Positions 25,795 to 33,944 of a stretch of DNA of 64,000 bases are shown piece by piece. The stretch's first letter is position 1. Each line of letters begins with the position of its first letter. The position numbers were made by a program, and so were the translations under genes. The DNA lies in NCBI RefSeq assembly GCF_004402785.1, contig NZ_SOFP01000075.1, positions 1 through 64,000 of the forward strand, given 5' to 3'. The notes under the pieces were generated by a model. The model did not search any database, had not been told where the DNA came from, and saw only the letters and a list, made by a program, of their open reading frames with translations. The stretch comes from Cryobacterium algoritolerans (GTDB lineage: Bacteria; Actinomycetota; Actinomycetes; Actinomycetales; Microbacteriaceae).

Positions 25795-26559
25795 TCAGCC
25801 GACCAACGCCTGAACGGCCACATAGACCGCGACGCCCTCCACCAGCACGGCGAAGCCCCGCTTGAGGACCGTGTCGGACAGACCACGTCCGAACCGGCCC
25901 GCAATCAGGGACGCCGTCATGGCAGCCCCGGCAAAGGCACCCGTGACGGCCCAGTCAATCTGTACGTCGCTAAGGTGCGCGGTGAACCCGGCGATGGAAT
26001 TGATGACGATTATGACCAGCGAGGTCCCCACCGTCACGCCCATCGGCAGGCCGAGGACCAGCGTGAGCGCCGGAACGATGAGGAATCCCCCACCGACGCC
26101 GAGCAGCCCGGTGAGAAATCCGACCACCGCACCGGTGGCCAGCGCCCTGGGCAGGCAGCTGCGCCAGTTGACGCCTCCACCGGGGAGCGCGCAGGGACCA
26201 CCCACCGACCTGGTCGGAAGAAACATCCTCACGCCGGCGATGACCATGATCAGGGCGAAGACCCCGAGAAGCAGGCGCGGGTCGAGCATCCGGTTCACCA
26301 CGGTGCCCAGATACGCCGTGGCCACGCCGGCGGCGCCGACGAGCAGGGCGAGGCGCCAGTTCACGCCGCGGCGGAGGCGGGGAAGCACCGCAACGGCCGA
26401 GGCCGCTCCCACCACGATCAGGGAGGTCGGGATCGCCTCGGACAGCGGCAGGCCCACGCCGTAGACGAGGGCGGGGACGGCGAGAATCGACCCACCCCCG
26501 CCGACCAGGCCCAGCAGCGCCCCGATGATCAGGCCGAGGACGAGGGCCGTGACGATCAC
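25795..26559 (-). CDS. TauE/SafE family sulfite exporter
   Basis: The 254-residue protein has about eight transmembrane helices arranged as two similar halves, each opening with a glycine-rich helix (ALLGLVGGGGSILAVPALVY; TGLLGVGGGFLIVPALTLVLG). This is the standard TauE/SafE pattern, a family that exports sulfite or other organosulfur anions. The GTG start (26559) overlaps the rhodanese stop as GTGA, so they are coupled. In a CstR-type gene set, TauE removes sulfite made by persulfide dioxygenase. Confidence 0.88.
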   Translation of the reverse strand: MIVTALVLGLIIGALLGLVGGGGSILAVPALVYGVGLPLSEAIPTSLIVVGAASAVAVLPRLRRGVNWRLALLVGAAGVATAYLGTVVNRMLDPRLLLGVFALIMVIAGVRMFLPTRSVGGPCALPGGGVNWRSCLPRALATGAVVGFLTGLLGVGGGFLIVPALTLVLGLPMGVTVGTSLVIIVINSIAGFTAHLSDVQIDWAVTGAFAGAAMTASLIAGRFGRGLSDTVLKRGFAVLVEGVAVYVAVQALVG

Positions 26560-26867
26560 GGCGCCGGGGGCAGAACCATGGAGAGCCCCTCGGCCGCCCA
26601 CTCGAGCATGCCGCCCGTCATCGTGTGCGCGTCGAACCCGCCCTCGGCCAGGTGCTCCGCGGCTGCGGCGCTGCGTCGCCCACTGCGACAGACGACGATG
26701 ACGGGCCGAGTCGAATCGAGCGCCGCGTGGCTGTCCGGAATCAGTGCCAAGGGGATGTGGCGAGCCCCGGGGATCATTCCGTCGCCCAGCTCTTCGGTTT
26801 CTCGAACGTCGACGATCTGGGGCTCGTCCGCTCGGGTGGAGACCTGCCGTGGGGTGAGTTCCGTCAT
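26556..26867 (-). CDS. Single-domain rhodanese
   Basis: The 103-residue protein is one rhodanese domain: IVDVRETEELGDGMIPGARHIPL, then the active-site loop VVCRSGRRSAAAAEHL with catalytic Cys, and the closing GGMLEWAAEGL. Such small rhodaneses carry persulfide sulfur to acceptors. It is translationally coupled to the downstream TauE gene. No ATACC-N6-GGTAT site is visible directly upstream, so it may be transcribed from the 27.2-28.6 kb region or from its own promoter. Confidence 0.92.
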   Translation of the reverse strand: MTELTPRQVSTRADEPQIVDVRETEELGDGMIPGARHIPLALIPDSHAALDSTRPVIVVCRSGRRSAAAAEHLAEGGFDAHTMTGGMLEWAAEGLSMVLPPAP

Positions 26868-27217
26868 GAGTGCCTTTCTGAAGAGGGAGAAGTGCGGTGT
26901 TCACAGCCGAGAACCCCGGAGAGCCAGGCCAGAGCACAGAGGCCGATCAAGATCGCCCCGGGGAGTTGAGGTCGGGCGCCCCGACGACGTCGAGGGCTCC
27001 CCCGCCGACGCCGAGGTCGGAGAGCATGGACATCAGGCCGTGCTGACGGCCTGGCCGAGCATCACCGGGGTGTTATCCGCCCGATCGGGCCAGATCCGGC
27101 AGGATGAAGACGAGCAGCGCCCCGGCCGAGTCGATGGAGGGCGCTCACGGTCGCACCCGGCCGAGAACGCTTCGCTTCTCGGCCGGATGGCCTGCGGTTC
27201 GGAGCACCGGCACTGGT
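26868..27217. other. 350-bp gap with degenerate membrane-protein-like fragments
   Basis: No intact gene is seen. On the minus strand, short hydrophobic stretches occur in different frames (LLVFILPDLARSGG ending at a stop; GAILIGLCALAWLSGVLG), which look like remains of a small membrane protein gene between the CstB-like and rhodanese genes. The family is not recognised. A strong hairpin lies at 27157-27186. Confidence 0.4.
27157..27186. terminator. Terminator hairpin after CstB-like gene
   Basis: CCGGCCGAGAA (27157-27167) and TTCTCGGCCGG (27176-27186) pair perfectly over 11 bp with an 8-base loop, 31 bp beyond the stop of the minus-strand metallo-beta-lactamase/rhodanese gene. Confidence 0.75.
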
Positions 27218-28579
27218 TTAGACCGCTTGCTTTGCCATTGGCACCCCGGCGACCTGTGCATCGCCGAAGGCTGCGTCGACGTGCACGACGCTCCGGCCGG
27301 CGCGCTGCAGGAGGCTGGCGGCAACCCCGGCACGGTACCCGGATCCGCAGTGGACCCAGATCGTGCCTGCCGGGATTTCATCCATCCGGGCGAGGATCTC
27401 GTGCAGGGGCACGTTCACCGCGCCGAGCAGGCGCGAGTCGGCGAACTCGTCCGTGCGTCGGGTGTCCAGGAGCACGTCGTCAACAGAGCGATCGCGCACG
27501 AGTTCCGCCCAGCCGACGCGGGGGTACGAGGCGACAGGGGCATCCGGGGCCAGTGCGTGCGGCTCGGTCCCGATGGCGGCATCCGGCGAGTCGATGCCGA
27601 TCCGGGACAGGTCACGGATCGCATCTTCGACGTCGGCGTGCGCGCCGACGAGGGTGAGCTTCTCGTTCCAGGGCAGCACCCAGCCGAGGTAGGTGGTGAA
27701 GTTGGAACCGTTGCCGTATTCGAAGCTCACCGAACCCTGTAGGTGGTTGCTGGAGAACGCGACCCTGTTGCGCAGGTCGACGACCCATTCACCGTCGGCC
27801 AGTCGGCGAGTCAGTTCCGCACCGTCCAGCGACTCGGGCACCTGGAGGTTCACCGGACCGGGACCCTGGGTGTTGGCCGGCGCCATGTGCGCGTAGTACG
27901 ACGGGTAAGCGCTGAGGTTGGCGATCAGGTCGGCGACGAAGTGATCCTCATCGGCGTCGGTCAGGGCGTGGTTCGCCGAGACCTGCTCGCCGATCGTGGA
28001 TGCGCCGGCTCCGGTGGCAGGACCGCTGGAACAGAATGAACCGAAACCGTGCGTCGGGTAGAGCGCGGCGTCGTGCTCGGCCTGGTGCACGAGCTTACGC
28101 ACCGACGCGTACTGGTCGTGGGTGAGCCCGACCGTATCCGTGGCGGCGACCAGGTCGGTGCGGCCGACGGATCCGAACAACAGGCTGCCGCCGGAGAACA
28201 CGGCCTCCGTGGTGCCGTCGCTGACGATATAGGAGACATGGGTGTGCGTGTGCCCCGGGGTGGCGACAACGGTGACACTGAGGGTGCCGACCTGGATGAC
28301 CTGGCCGTCCGCTATGGGCTCCCGGTCGAACTTCACGGGGTCGGCGGCGTTGACCAGGTACTTCGCGCCGTGTGCCCTGGCAAGCTCGTAACCCCCGGTC
28401 ACATAGTCATTGTGCAGATGGGTCTCTGCGACGTGGGTGATCGAGACCCCGGCTTCACGGGCGGCGGCATCCAGCCGGTCGGTGTCGCGCTGCGGGTCGA
28501 TGATCAGTGCAACGGCGCCGTCATGCACCAGATAGCTGCGGTCTCCCAGCTGCGGGGTTTCGATAACGATGATGTCCAT
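27218..28579 (-). CDS. CstB-like MBL-fold persulfide dioxygenase with two rhodanese domains
   Basis: The 453-residue protein has an ETHE1/CstB-type metallo-beta-lactamase domain (residues about 1-245) with AETHLHNDYVTGG, the TPGHTHTHVSY His segment and YPTHGFGSFC. Two rhodanese domains follow. The first (VVDLRNRVAFSSNHLQGS) lacks a Cys and looks inactive; the second carries VHCGSGYRAG with the catalytic Cys. CstB proteins turn persulfide into thiosulfate or sulfite using Fe(II) and oxygen. GGAGG precedes ATG 28579. A 16-bp operator lies 51 bp upstream, facing the divergent thioredoxin gene, consistent with CstR-type control. Confidence 0.9.
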   Translation of the reverse strand: MDIIVIETPQLGDRSYLVHDGAVALIIDPQRDTDRLDAAAREAGVSITHVAETHLHNDYVTGGYELARAHGAKYLVNAADPVKFDREPIADGQVIQVGTLSVTVVATPGHTHTHVSYIVSDGTTEAVFSGGSLLFGSVGRTDLVAATDTVGLTHDQYASVRKLVHQAEHDAALYPTHGFGSFCSSGPATGAGASTIGEQVSANHALTDADEDHFVADLIANLSAYPSYYAHMAPANTQGPGPVNLQVPESLDGAELTRRLADGEWVVDLRNRVAFSSNHLQGSVSFEYGNGSNFTTYLGWVLPWNEKLTLVGAHADVEDAIRDLSRIGIDSPDAAIGTEPHALAPDAPVASYPRVGWAELVRDRSVDDVLLDTRRTDEFADSRLLGAVNVPLHEILARMDEIPAGTIWVHCGSGYRAGVAASLLQRAGRSVVHVDAAFGDAQVAGVPMAKQAV

Positions 28580-28629
28580 GGTTCGAAGTCCTCCAGGTCT
28601 CAATGCGGATCGGTTCTACCACTGATAAT

Positions 28630-28645
28630 ATACCCCCCTGGGTAT
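28630..28645. promoter_or_regulatory. CsoR/CstR-type operator, copy 2
   Basis: An ATACC-N6-GGTAT palindrome lies 50 bp upstream of the minus-strand CstB-like start (28579). It sits in the divergent region with the thioredoxin gene, 78 bp from copy 3, so each direction has its own site. Confidence 0.8.
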
Positions 28646-28722
28646 CAATCGACAAATCGGAGCGTGGCACCCGGCGCTCCCCATCCATGTGCCGACAGAT
28701 CCCCCAGAGGGTGGTTGCACTA

Positions 28723-28738
28723 ATACCCCCTAGGGTAT
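28723..28738. promoter_or_regulatory. CsoR/CstR-type operator, copy 3
   Basis: An ATACC-N6-GGTAT palindrome is centred 20 bp before the thioredoxin ATG at 28750. Bound repressor at this position would block transcription of trx and the following MFS gene. Confidence 0.8.
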
Positions 28739-28749
28739 ATTCTGGGTGC

Positions 28750-29118
28750 ATGGCTACCACTGACATCACCGAAAAGACGTTCGACGAGACCATCACCGAC
28801 AACAGCATCGTTCTCGTGGATTTCTGGGCCGGCTGGTGCGGCCCGTGCCGCATGTTCGCGCCGACCTTTACCGCGGCCTCGGAGAAGCACCCGGAGATCG
28901 TATTCGCCAAGGTCGACACCGAGGCCGAACAGGGCCTGGCCGCTGCGGCCGGCATCCGTTCCATCCCGACTCTGATGGCGTTCCGAGACAAGATCCTCGT
29001 ATTCTCCCAGCCCGGAGCGCTCAACGCGTCGTCCCTGGACGAGGTGATCACTGCAGTGCAGAACCTCGACATGGCGGCCGTGCACGCCGGCGTCGCCGCC
29101 CGGCAAGCGTCCGCCTGA
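28750..29118 (+). CDS. Thioredoxin
   Basis: A standard thioredoxin of 122 residues with the active site FWAGWCGPCRMFAP, the VDTEAEQGLAAAAGIRSIPTLMAF block containing the cis-Pro, and a short Ala-rich tail beyond the usual end. It probably reduces protein persulfides or supplies electrons in the sulfur module, since it lies behind an ATACC-N6-GGTAT site and is divergent from the CstB-like gene. The tail (VHAGVAARQASA) is atypical. An MFS gene follows after 23 bp. Confidence 0.93.
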   Translation: MATTDITEKTFDETITDNSIVLVDFWAGWCGPCRMFAPTFTAASEKHPEIVFAKVDTEAEQGLAAAAGIRSIPTLMAFRDKILVFSQPGALNASSLDEVITAVQNLDMAAVHAGVAARQASA

Positions 29119-29141
29119 CCACTGGTCCGTCACGCAGCCCC

Positions 29142-30449
29142 GTGAGCCTCCCGGCCATCCCCAGGCCCCGCGCTGACCGCGCATCCCTGCCGGTTGCGCT
29201 GGGCCTGAAGCAGAATCTGGCCCAGTTTCTGCTGCTCGTTGCCGTCAATGCGTTTGTCGGTGGCACGCTCGGCCAGGAGCGCACCGTGCTACCGCTCCTG
29301 GCGGACAAGGTCTTCCACCTGGACCTCTATACGAGCGCCCTGACCTACATCGTCGCCTTTGGCCTGGCCAAGGCAGGCACGAACTATTTCGCGGGGATTC
29401 TCTCCGACCGCCACGGTCGCAGACCCGTGCTCATCGCCGGCTGGTTGATCGCCATTCCCGTGCCGCTGCTGCTGATCTTCGCGCCCTCCTGGGGTTGGAT
29501 CGTGGCGGCCAACGTCGTGCTGGGGATCAGCCAGGGCCTGACCTGGTCCACCACGGTGATGATGAAAATGGACCTCGTGGGTCCGGAACGCCGCGGACTC
29601 GCGATGGGATTCAACGAGGCCGCCGGCTACCTAGGCGTCGCCGGCGCGGCACTGGCCACCGGCTTCATTGCCGCCACCTCCGGGCTTCGACCCGGCCCGT
29701 TCCTGCTCGGCGCCGCCTTCATCGCCGTCGGCCTCGGACTCTCCGTCCTCTTCGTTCGTGAGACGCACCACTACGCCAAGGTCGAGGCGGCCACCCACGT
29801 GCCCGTGCACGCCAACGCCGGCTCCGCTCTCAGTAACCGTCAGGTTTTCACCCTCACCAGCTTCCGGGACAGGTCGCTGTCCTCGGTGAGTCAGGCGGGC
29901 CTGGTCAATAACCTCAATGACGGCCTGGCCTGGGGCCTGTTCCCGATCCTCTTCGCGGCGGCCGGCCTGAGCATCGAACGAGTCGGCATCCTCGCCGCGG
30001 TCTACCCTGCGGTCTGGGGTGCCGGCCAGCTCATCACGGGCGCACTCTCCGACCGGATCGGCCGCAAGTGGCTGATCGTCGGTGGGATGCTGGTGCAGGC
30101 GGTGGCACTGGGCTTGGTCGGTGTCGGCCACGGTTTCGACACCTGGCTGGCCGCCGCGGTGATGCTCGGGGCCGGAACCGCCATGGTCTATCCGACCCTG
30201 CTGGCCGCCATCGGCGACGTCGCCCACCCCGAATGGCGCGCTCGGTCCGTGGGAATCTACCGTCTGTGGCGTGACGGTGGGTTCGCAATCGGCGCTCTGC
30301 TTTCCGGCCTACTCGCCGACGCGTTCGGCATTCCGAGCGCGATCCTGGTCGTGGCAGCACTGACCGCAGCATCCGGCGCAGTGGTGGCCGTGCGCATGCG
30401 AGGAACCGACTACGTTGACGCTCATCCAGCACCGGGACACCCGGGATGA
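29142..30449 (+). CDS. MFS transporter in the sulfur module
   Basis: The 435-residue protein has about twelve transmembrane helices and MFS loop motifs: GILSDRHGRRPVLIAGW between helices 2 and 3 and GALSDRIGRKWLIVGG in the second half. It starts at GTG 29142 shortly after the thioredoxin gene, so it is probably cotranscribed under operator copy 3. The substrate cannot be predicted; sulfur compounds, or drug/metabolite efflux as in related proteins, are both possible. It looks whole, unlike its right-hand neighbours. Confidence 0.85.
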   Translation: MSLPAIPRPRADRASLPVALGLKQNLAQFLLLVAVNAFVGGTLGQERTVLPLLADKVFHLDLYTSALTYIVAFGLAKAGTNYFAGILSDRHGRRPVLIAGWLIAIPVPLLLIFAPSWGWIVAANVVLGISQGLTWSTTVMMKMDLVGPERRGLAMGFNEAAGYLGVAGAALATGFIAATSGLRPGPFLLGAAFIAVGLGLSVLFVRETHHYAKVEAATHVPVHANAGSALSNRQVFTLTSFRDRSLSSVSQAGLVNNLNDGLAWGLFPILFAAAGLSIERVGILAAVYPAVWGAGQLITGALSDRIGRKWLIVGGMLVQAVALGLVGVGHGFDTWLAAAVMLGAGTAMVYPTLLAAIGDVAHPEWRARSVGIYRLWRDGGFAIGALLSGLLADAFGIPSAILVVAALTAASGAVVAVRMRGTDYVDAHPAPGHPG

Positions 30450-30504
30450 GCCGATGAGCGTGCACACCGTCCTGCCCGATGCTGATCATTCGCCCCCGCC
30501 GTTC

Positions 30505-31127
30505 CTAGCCCGCGGGAGCGGCGGTGCCGGTGGCGGGCAACCGGATGGTGATCGTAGTTCCCTCGCCCGGCGCCGACGTCACCTCGATGGTCCCGCCGTG
30601 GCTGCGCACGATTTCGCGCACCAGGGCCAGGCCGATCCCTGAACCAACCGCGTCACCAGCCAACTCGCGCCGAGCGCCACGACGAGCGCGACGGCAGCCG
30701 CCACGGCGATCCAGGACCAGGCAACGTCGACCACCCGGGTTCCGGCCATGACGGCTCCGTGACCCATTCCCTCACCCATTCCCTCGCCGTTGGGGCTTCC
30801 GCCACCGTTGCCACTGGTTTGGATCGTCGTGCCGTCGGCGTACAGGACGGCGAGTCTGGCCGATGCGGCGGCGGCGATCGCAATGGCCCGACTCAGATCC
30901 GCCCGGTCCCAACCACCGCCCTGCCGGAAGGCGTCGGCCGCAGCGTTAACAGCAGCGCCCGCGAACTCTTCGCGGTCGGCCTGCTGGGCCACCTGCACTC
31001 CCCGATCGACACCGATCAGGGCGGCTCCGCTGAGCACGAGCACCGACGAGACGGCGAGCAGCACAAAGGCGAACAGGAGCCGACGTTCGATTGGGCCCAG
31101 TCCCAGTTCCAGTCCGGCAGGGGTCAT
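30505..31127 (-). pseudogene. Sensor histidine kinase remnant
   Basis: The N-terminal part (ATG 31127) has a membrane helix (LLFAFVLLAVSSVLVLSGAAL), an extracytoplasmic region with a Gly/Met-rich loop (GMGEGMGHG), and a second helix ([24 protein letters not shown]). It then jumps, out of frame, straight into the last part of a HATPase domain ([33 protein letters not shown]), ending at 30505. HAMP, the phospho-acceptor His box and the N box are all missing, so it cannot be a kinase. Its ATG overlaps the response-regulator remnant stop, as in normal kinase-regulator pairs. Confidence 0.8.
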
Positions 31128-31433
31128 GGCGTCTCGTCCTGGCGCAGCCCGAGCCGGTAGCCGACCCCGAGCACGGTCTCCACCCCGTCGGCTCCCGAGG
31201 CATCGAGCTTGCGCCGGAGGTTTTTGATGTGGAAGTCGATGGTGCGCTCGTAGCCCGCATATTCGTAGCCGCGAACCCGGTTGACGAGTTCGTAGCGCGA
31301 GTCCACCCGCCCCGGCGCGGCTGCGACCGCGGCCAGGAGCCCCACTCGGTCGGGGTCAGGCCGAGCAGGGTCCCATCCAGCCAGGCCTTGTGGGAGCCGT
31401 CGGTCCCAGAATCGATGCTGGAATCGAGAGGTC
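31124..31433 (-). pseudogene. OmpR-type response regulator remnant
   Basis: Only the C-terminal winged-helix domain survives. WLDGTLLGLTPTEW is in one frame, then after a shift LLAAVAAAPGRV, ELVNRVRGYEYAGYERTIDFH, HIKNLRRKLDASGADG and VLGVGYRLG. The receiver domain is lost, and the left end meets the start of the SQR remnant. It overlaps the kinase remnant by ATGA at 31124-31127, showing that this was once a two-component operon. Confidence 0.8.
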
Positions 31434-31437
31434 TGAC

Positions 31438-32310
31438 CTGGCACGAGTCGTCATTCTGGGGGCCGGGTTTTCCGGCCACACCGCAGCGCTGTTCCTCACG
31501 CGGCGCCTGGGCAGGAGCCACGACGTCGTCGTGGTGTCACCCAACTCAAACTGGAACTGGATCCCCTCTAACATCTGGGTCGGCGTGGGCAAGATGAGTC
31601 CCGCGAAAGTGGTCTTCCCGCTTGCCCCGATCTACCGGCGCAAGAAGATCGATTTCCGCCAGGCCAGGGCGGTCGCCCTGCGCCCGGAGGGTGACGCCGA
31701 CAACGCCCGGGGGCCGTGGACGTGGTCTACACCGACCCGACGCGAGCCTCGCCGACCGAACGCATCCGTTACGACTACTTGATCAACGCCACCGGCCCCA
31801 AGCTGAACTTCGCCGCAACCCCCGGGCTCGGTCCGGATTCCGGCCACACCGTCTCGGTCTGCACGCCCAACCATGCCGTTGAAGCAGCCAGGCACCTGGC
31901 CAACGAGCACGAGCTGGGCGATTTCGGCGGCGGCGGAATGACCTTCAGCCAGGCCGGCCGCCGGATCACGAGCGAAGCCTGGATGGAATCGCTCTTCCGC
32001 AAAAGGAAGATTAAGGCGATCACCCAGGCCGCGGTGACCGAGATCGAACCCAGACTGATCCACTACCGGCACAACAGCGGACTGGCCGAACACCTACCAG
32101 AACCCGAGCTACCCCAACGTGTTCGGTATCGGGATCGCGTTCACCGACATGATCCTGAACGTTGCGACCGAACCGACCCACACCGCGTCGATGGGCGAAA
32201 TGGCGGCCGCCTGCATCGCCTCTACGGGCAAGGGAATGCGCTCCGGCACCGCGGCGGCCATGTCGATGTCGCCGATCGTGTCCGGCCTCCCGCCACCCGG
32301 ACACGGCAGG
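31438..32310 (+). pseudogene. Sulfide:quinone oxidoreductase remnant
   Basis: Fragments of an FAD-dependent SQR appear in order. The dinucleotide-binding start (VVILGAGFSGHTAALFLTRRLG) and NWNWIPSNIWVGVG are in frame 1. RYDYLINATGPKLNF, HTVSVCTPNHAVEAARHL and ELGDFGGGGMTFSQAG are in another frame. YQNPSYPNVFGIGIAFTD and MGEMAAACIASTGKGMRSG are back in frame 1. The stretch with the catalytic Cys (normally between AARHL and ELGDFG) and a later block are deleted, and the normal C-terminus is lost. No good start codon precedes VVILGAG. It shows that the sulfur module once included sulfide oxidation. Confidence 0.82.
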
Positions 32311-32363
32311 GCGGTATCCGGGTGCAGGCGGGCCGAGCGGCCCGCGACTGCGCCCTGGGCACG

Positions 32364-32822
32364 CTACAGATACCGGGCGGTCAGGCGCTCCACGGCGTCC
32401 ACACCGCCGGCGAGGTATCCGGCCCAACTAACGCCTGCGCGACCGGGCCCCTCACCCTGGGACCTCCAGCGATCGCGGATGTCGAGCAGCATCCCACGGG
32501 CAGCCGCGTCACCATCGGGGGCGGGTGGGAGGCGACGGATGGCCCGGCGCACCTCGGCCAGGACCGCGGCCTCTCCCTCGTAGTACTTCGCCGCTGGAAC
32601 CGCGCCGGGTCCCCGGGACAACGAGCACAGCGACTGTCCGCCGGTGGCGGCGGCCAGGCGCTCGAGCGCTTCGTTCTGGCGAGCCGCAATGCCCGCGGCT
32701 AGCGCCCCGAGGCCACCGCCCTCGCCGGAGGCTAGTTGCAGGTGCAACGCTGCGCGGGCGGGACATCGGCCATGACGCTGGCGACGTGTTCGCCACATCC
32801 GGCCCAGGTGATCTTGCCGCAA
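32364..32822 (-). CDS. Hypothetical protein
   Basis: The frame opens at a TTG (32822), but sequence with protein-like character begins near 32735: residues such as ARQNEALERLAAATGG, AAKYYEGEAAVLAEVRRAIRRL, GMLLDIRDRWRSQGEG and a terminal AGGVDAVERLTARYL. No family was recognised. It starts inside the small Cys-rich gene at 32732-32848 in a different frame and lies downstream of operator copy 4, so it could belong to the same transcript. It may be a decayed gene; the coding status is uncertain. Confidence 0.35.
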   Translation of the reverse strand: MRQDHLGRMWRTRRQRHGRCPARAALHLQLASGEGGGLGALAAGIAARQNEALERLAAATGGQSLCSLSRGPGAVPAAKYYEGEAAVLAEVRRAIRRLPPAPDGDAAARGMLLDIRDRWRSQGEGPGRAGVSWAGYLAGGVDAVERLTARYL

Positions 32823-32848
32823 CGGTTACAACGGACTGCACTGCACAT
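32732..32848 (-). CDS. Small Cys-rich protein (38 residues) behind operator copy 4
   Basis: A short gene starts at ATG 32848 with AAGGAG six bases upstream and ends at TAG 32732. The product contains CNRCGK, WAGCGEHV and a C-terminal CTC, giving several Cys and a His suited to metal or persulfide binding. Similar small proteins (xCGKxTWAGCGxHV pattern) are widespread in Actinobacteria. The ATACC-N6-GGTAT palindrome at 32885-32900 lies 37 bp upstream, so this is probably a member of the sulfur regulon. Its size kept it below ordinary gene-calling limits. Confidence 0.75.
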   Translation of the reverse strand: MCSAVRCNRCGKITWAGCGEHVASVMADVPPAQRCTCN

Positions 32849-32859
32849 GGGTCGCTCCT

Positions 32860-33543
32860 TCATTCGTCCGACGGAAATATCAGGATACCCCCCAGGGTAT
32901 AAAAAGTACAGCTCAGGAGATGCCTCGGAATGAGTCCACGACGAACGTGAGGGGGTGGCTTGTGAATTCGTCGAATATCCGACGCTAAGGTTCTGTGGCT
33001 GTGAATCGCATCGGTAGATGGCGTGGTTTTCGCAGCGTTGATTGGCGCGACCGGTGTCCGGTTGACCGACAACGCCTCACCCCGAGCGGTGCCGGCAGGT
33101 TTGGGCCACAGCACCACAGAATCGGGAGCGTCCCGCACCAACAACCCCGTGAACCGCTCGCCGATCGCACCGGCCGAGACGGCGAAAGCGCGCAACCAAC
33201 CGCGGACCGTTGAGGCAGGCCTGCCGCAGCCCGCGGCGATCTTCCGGTGGCCCCACCCCAGCACGGTCTTCGCCTCGACGGCTGCCGCGATCACTTCGGC
33301 CGCATCGGCCCGGCGGGCGGCCAACCGAACCTCCAAAAGCGCATCCGTGCCCCGGCAGGCCGTGCACCGGGACCGGCGCGGCCGGAGCCTGCGGCCCGCC
33401 CAATCTGTGCCGAGGCCGTCGCGGATGACGCGGTCCCTGGCCCACCCCCAGGGGCGCAACCGACCACCACAATCTAGGCAGACCACGCGCCCGGCCAGGA
33501 GGTTCAACTCGACAACAACAGGATCATGACTTGCCGTGAGCAT
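32860..33543 (-). pseudogene. DUF6431-like zinc-ribbon/HTH protein of a mobile element, C-terminus replaced
   Basis: A 227-codon frame starts with a zinc-ribbon (VVCLDCGGRLRPWG, then SRCTACRGT) and a helix-turn-helix (VLGWGHRKIAAGCGRPASTVRGWLRAF). This is the pattern of DUF6431-type proteins that accompany actinobacterial transposases. After about residue 145 the text is unlike the family and runs through the operator and promoter of the small Cys-rich gene. The protein therefore probably lost its true C-terminus where the element joined older DNA. No matching transposase gene is adjacent. Confidence 0.55.
32885..32900. promoter_or_regulatory. CsoR/CstR-type operator, copy 4
   Basis: The palindrome ATACC-N6-GGTAT lies 37 bp upstream of the small Cys-rich gene and also falls inside the C-terminal end of the frame at 32860-33543. 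It marks a surviving regulated promoter at the edge of the decayed segment. Confidence 0.75.
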
Positions 33544-33564
33544 CAGCGCGGCCTTTACGCGTCA

Positions 33565-33608
33565 GAATGGCCCGGCGTGATCCGCAAAGATCGCACGCCG
33601 GGCCATTC
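33565..33608. repeat. Perfect 15-bp inverted repeat
   Basis: GAATGGCCCGGCGTG (33565-33579) and CACGCCGGGCCATTC (33594-33608) are perfect inverted copies with a 14-base spacer, just upstream of the DUF6431-like start. It could be a terminator hairpin of DNA to the right, or the end of a mobile element. Confidence 0.85.
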
Positions 33609-33944
33609 GTCTATCCGGACATCGTCAGCCTGACGCCGCCGACGGCCGGAAACCAAATCCGAGCGCGCTAAAACCCATCGTCACCGTGGACGACGCCTAC
33701 ATCGTCACTCCGGGAGACGTACAACAGCCAGATTGGCTCGCACAGGCGCTCGGAGTGTTACGGGGCGTCGCTGTTGATGGCCGATCGGGTTTCAGGAATG
33801 GAGAAGATGGCATGGTATCCACCAACGTCGACGCCGCCACAAGGTCCTCGAACGTTCCGCATAGGGTTCGATATCGGGCGCTGACCCTGGTCTTGACGCT
33901 GAGAAGTCAAGGGTCGTATAAGAATCCTCGGGAGGTGCCTGCAG
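33609..33944. other. Intergenic accessory DNA, no convincing gene
   Basis: A short plus-strand frame (33686 onward) reads DDAYIVTPGDVQQPDWLAQALGVL at its start and then loses protein character; no family was recognised. The stretch is less GC-rich than its surroundings. It follows the 15-bp inverted repeat and precedes the MNT-HEPN pair. Confidence 0.4.

Noticed and set aside
25975-27657. 560-codon plus-strand frame across TauE, rhodanese and CstB-like genes
   Set aside because: It is antisense to three well-supported genes and has low-complexity composition.
33001-33529. Plus-strand frames opposite the DUF6431-like gene
   Set aside because: The minus strand shows the zinc-ribbon and HTH; the plus frames show only Pro/Arg/Ala-rich text.
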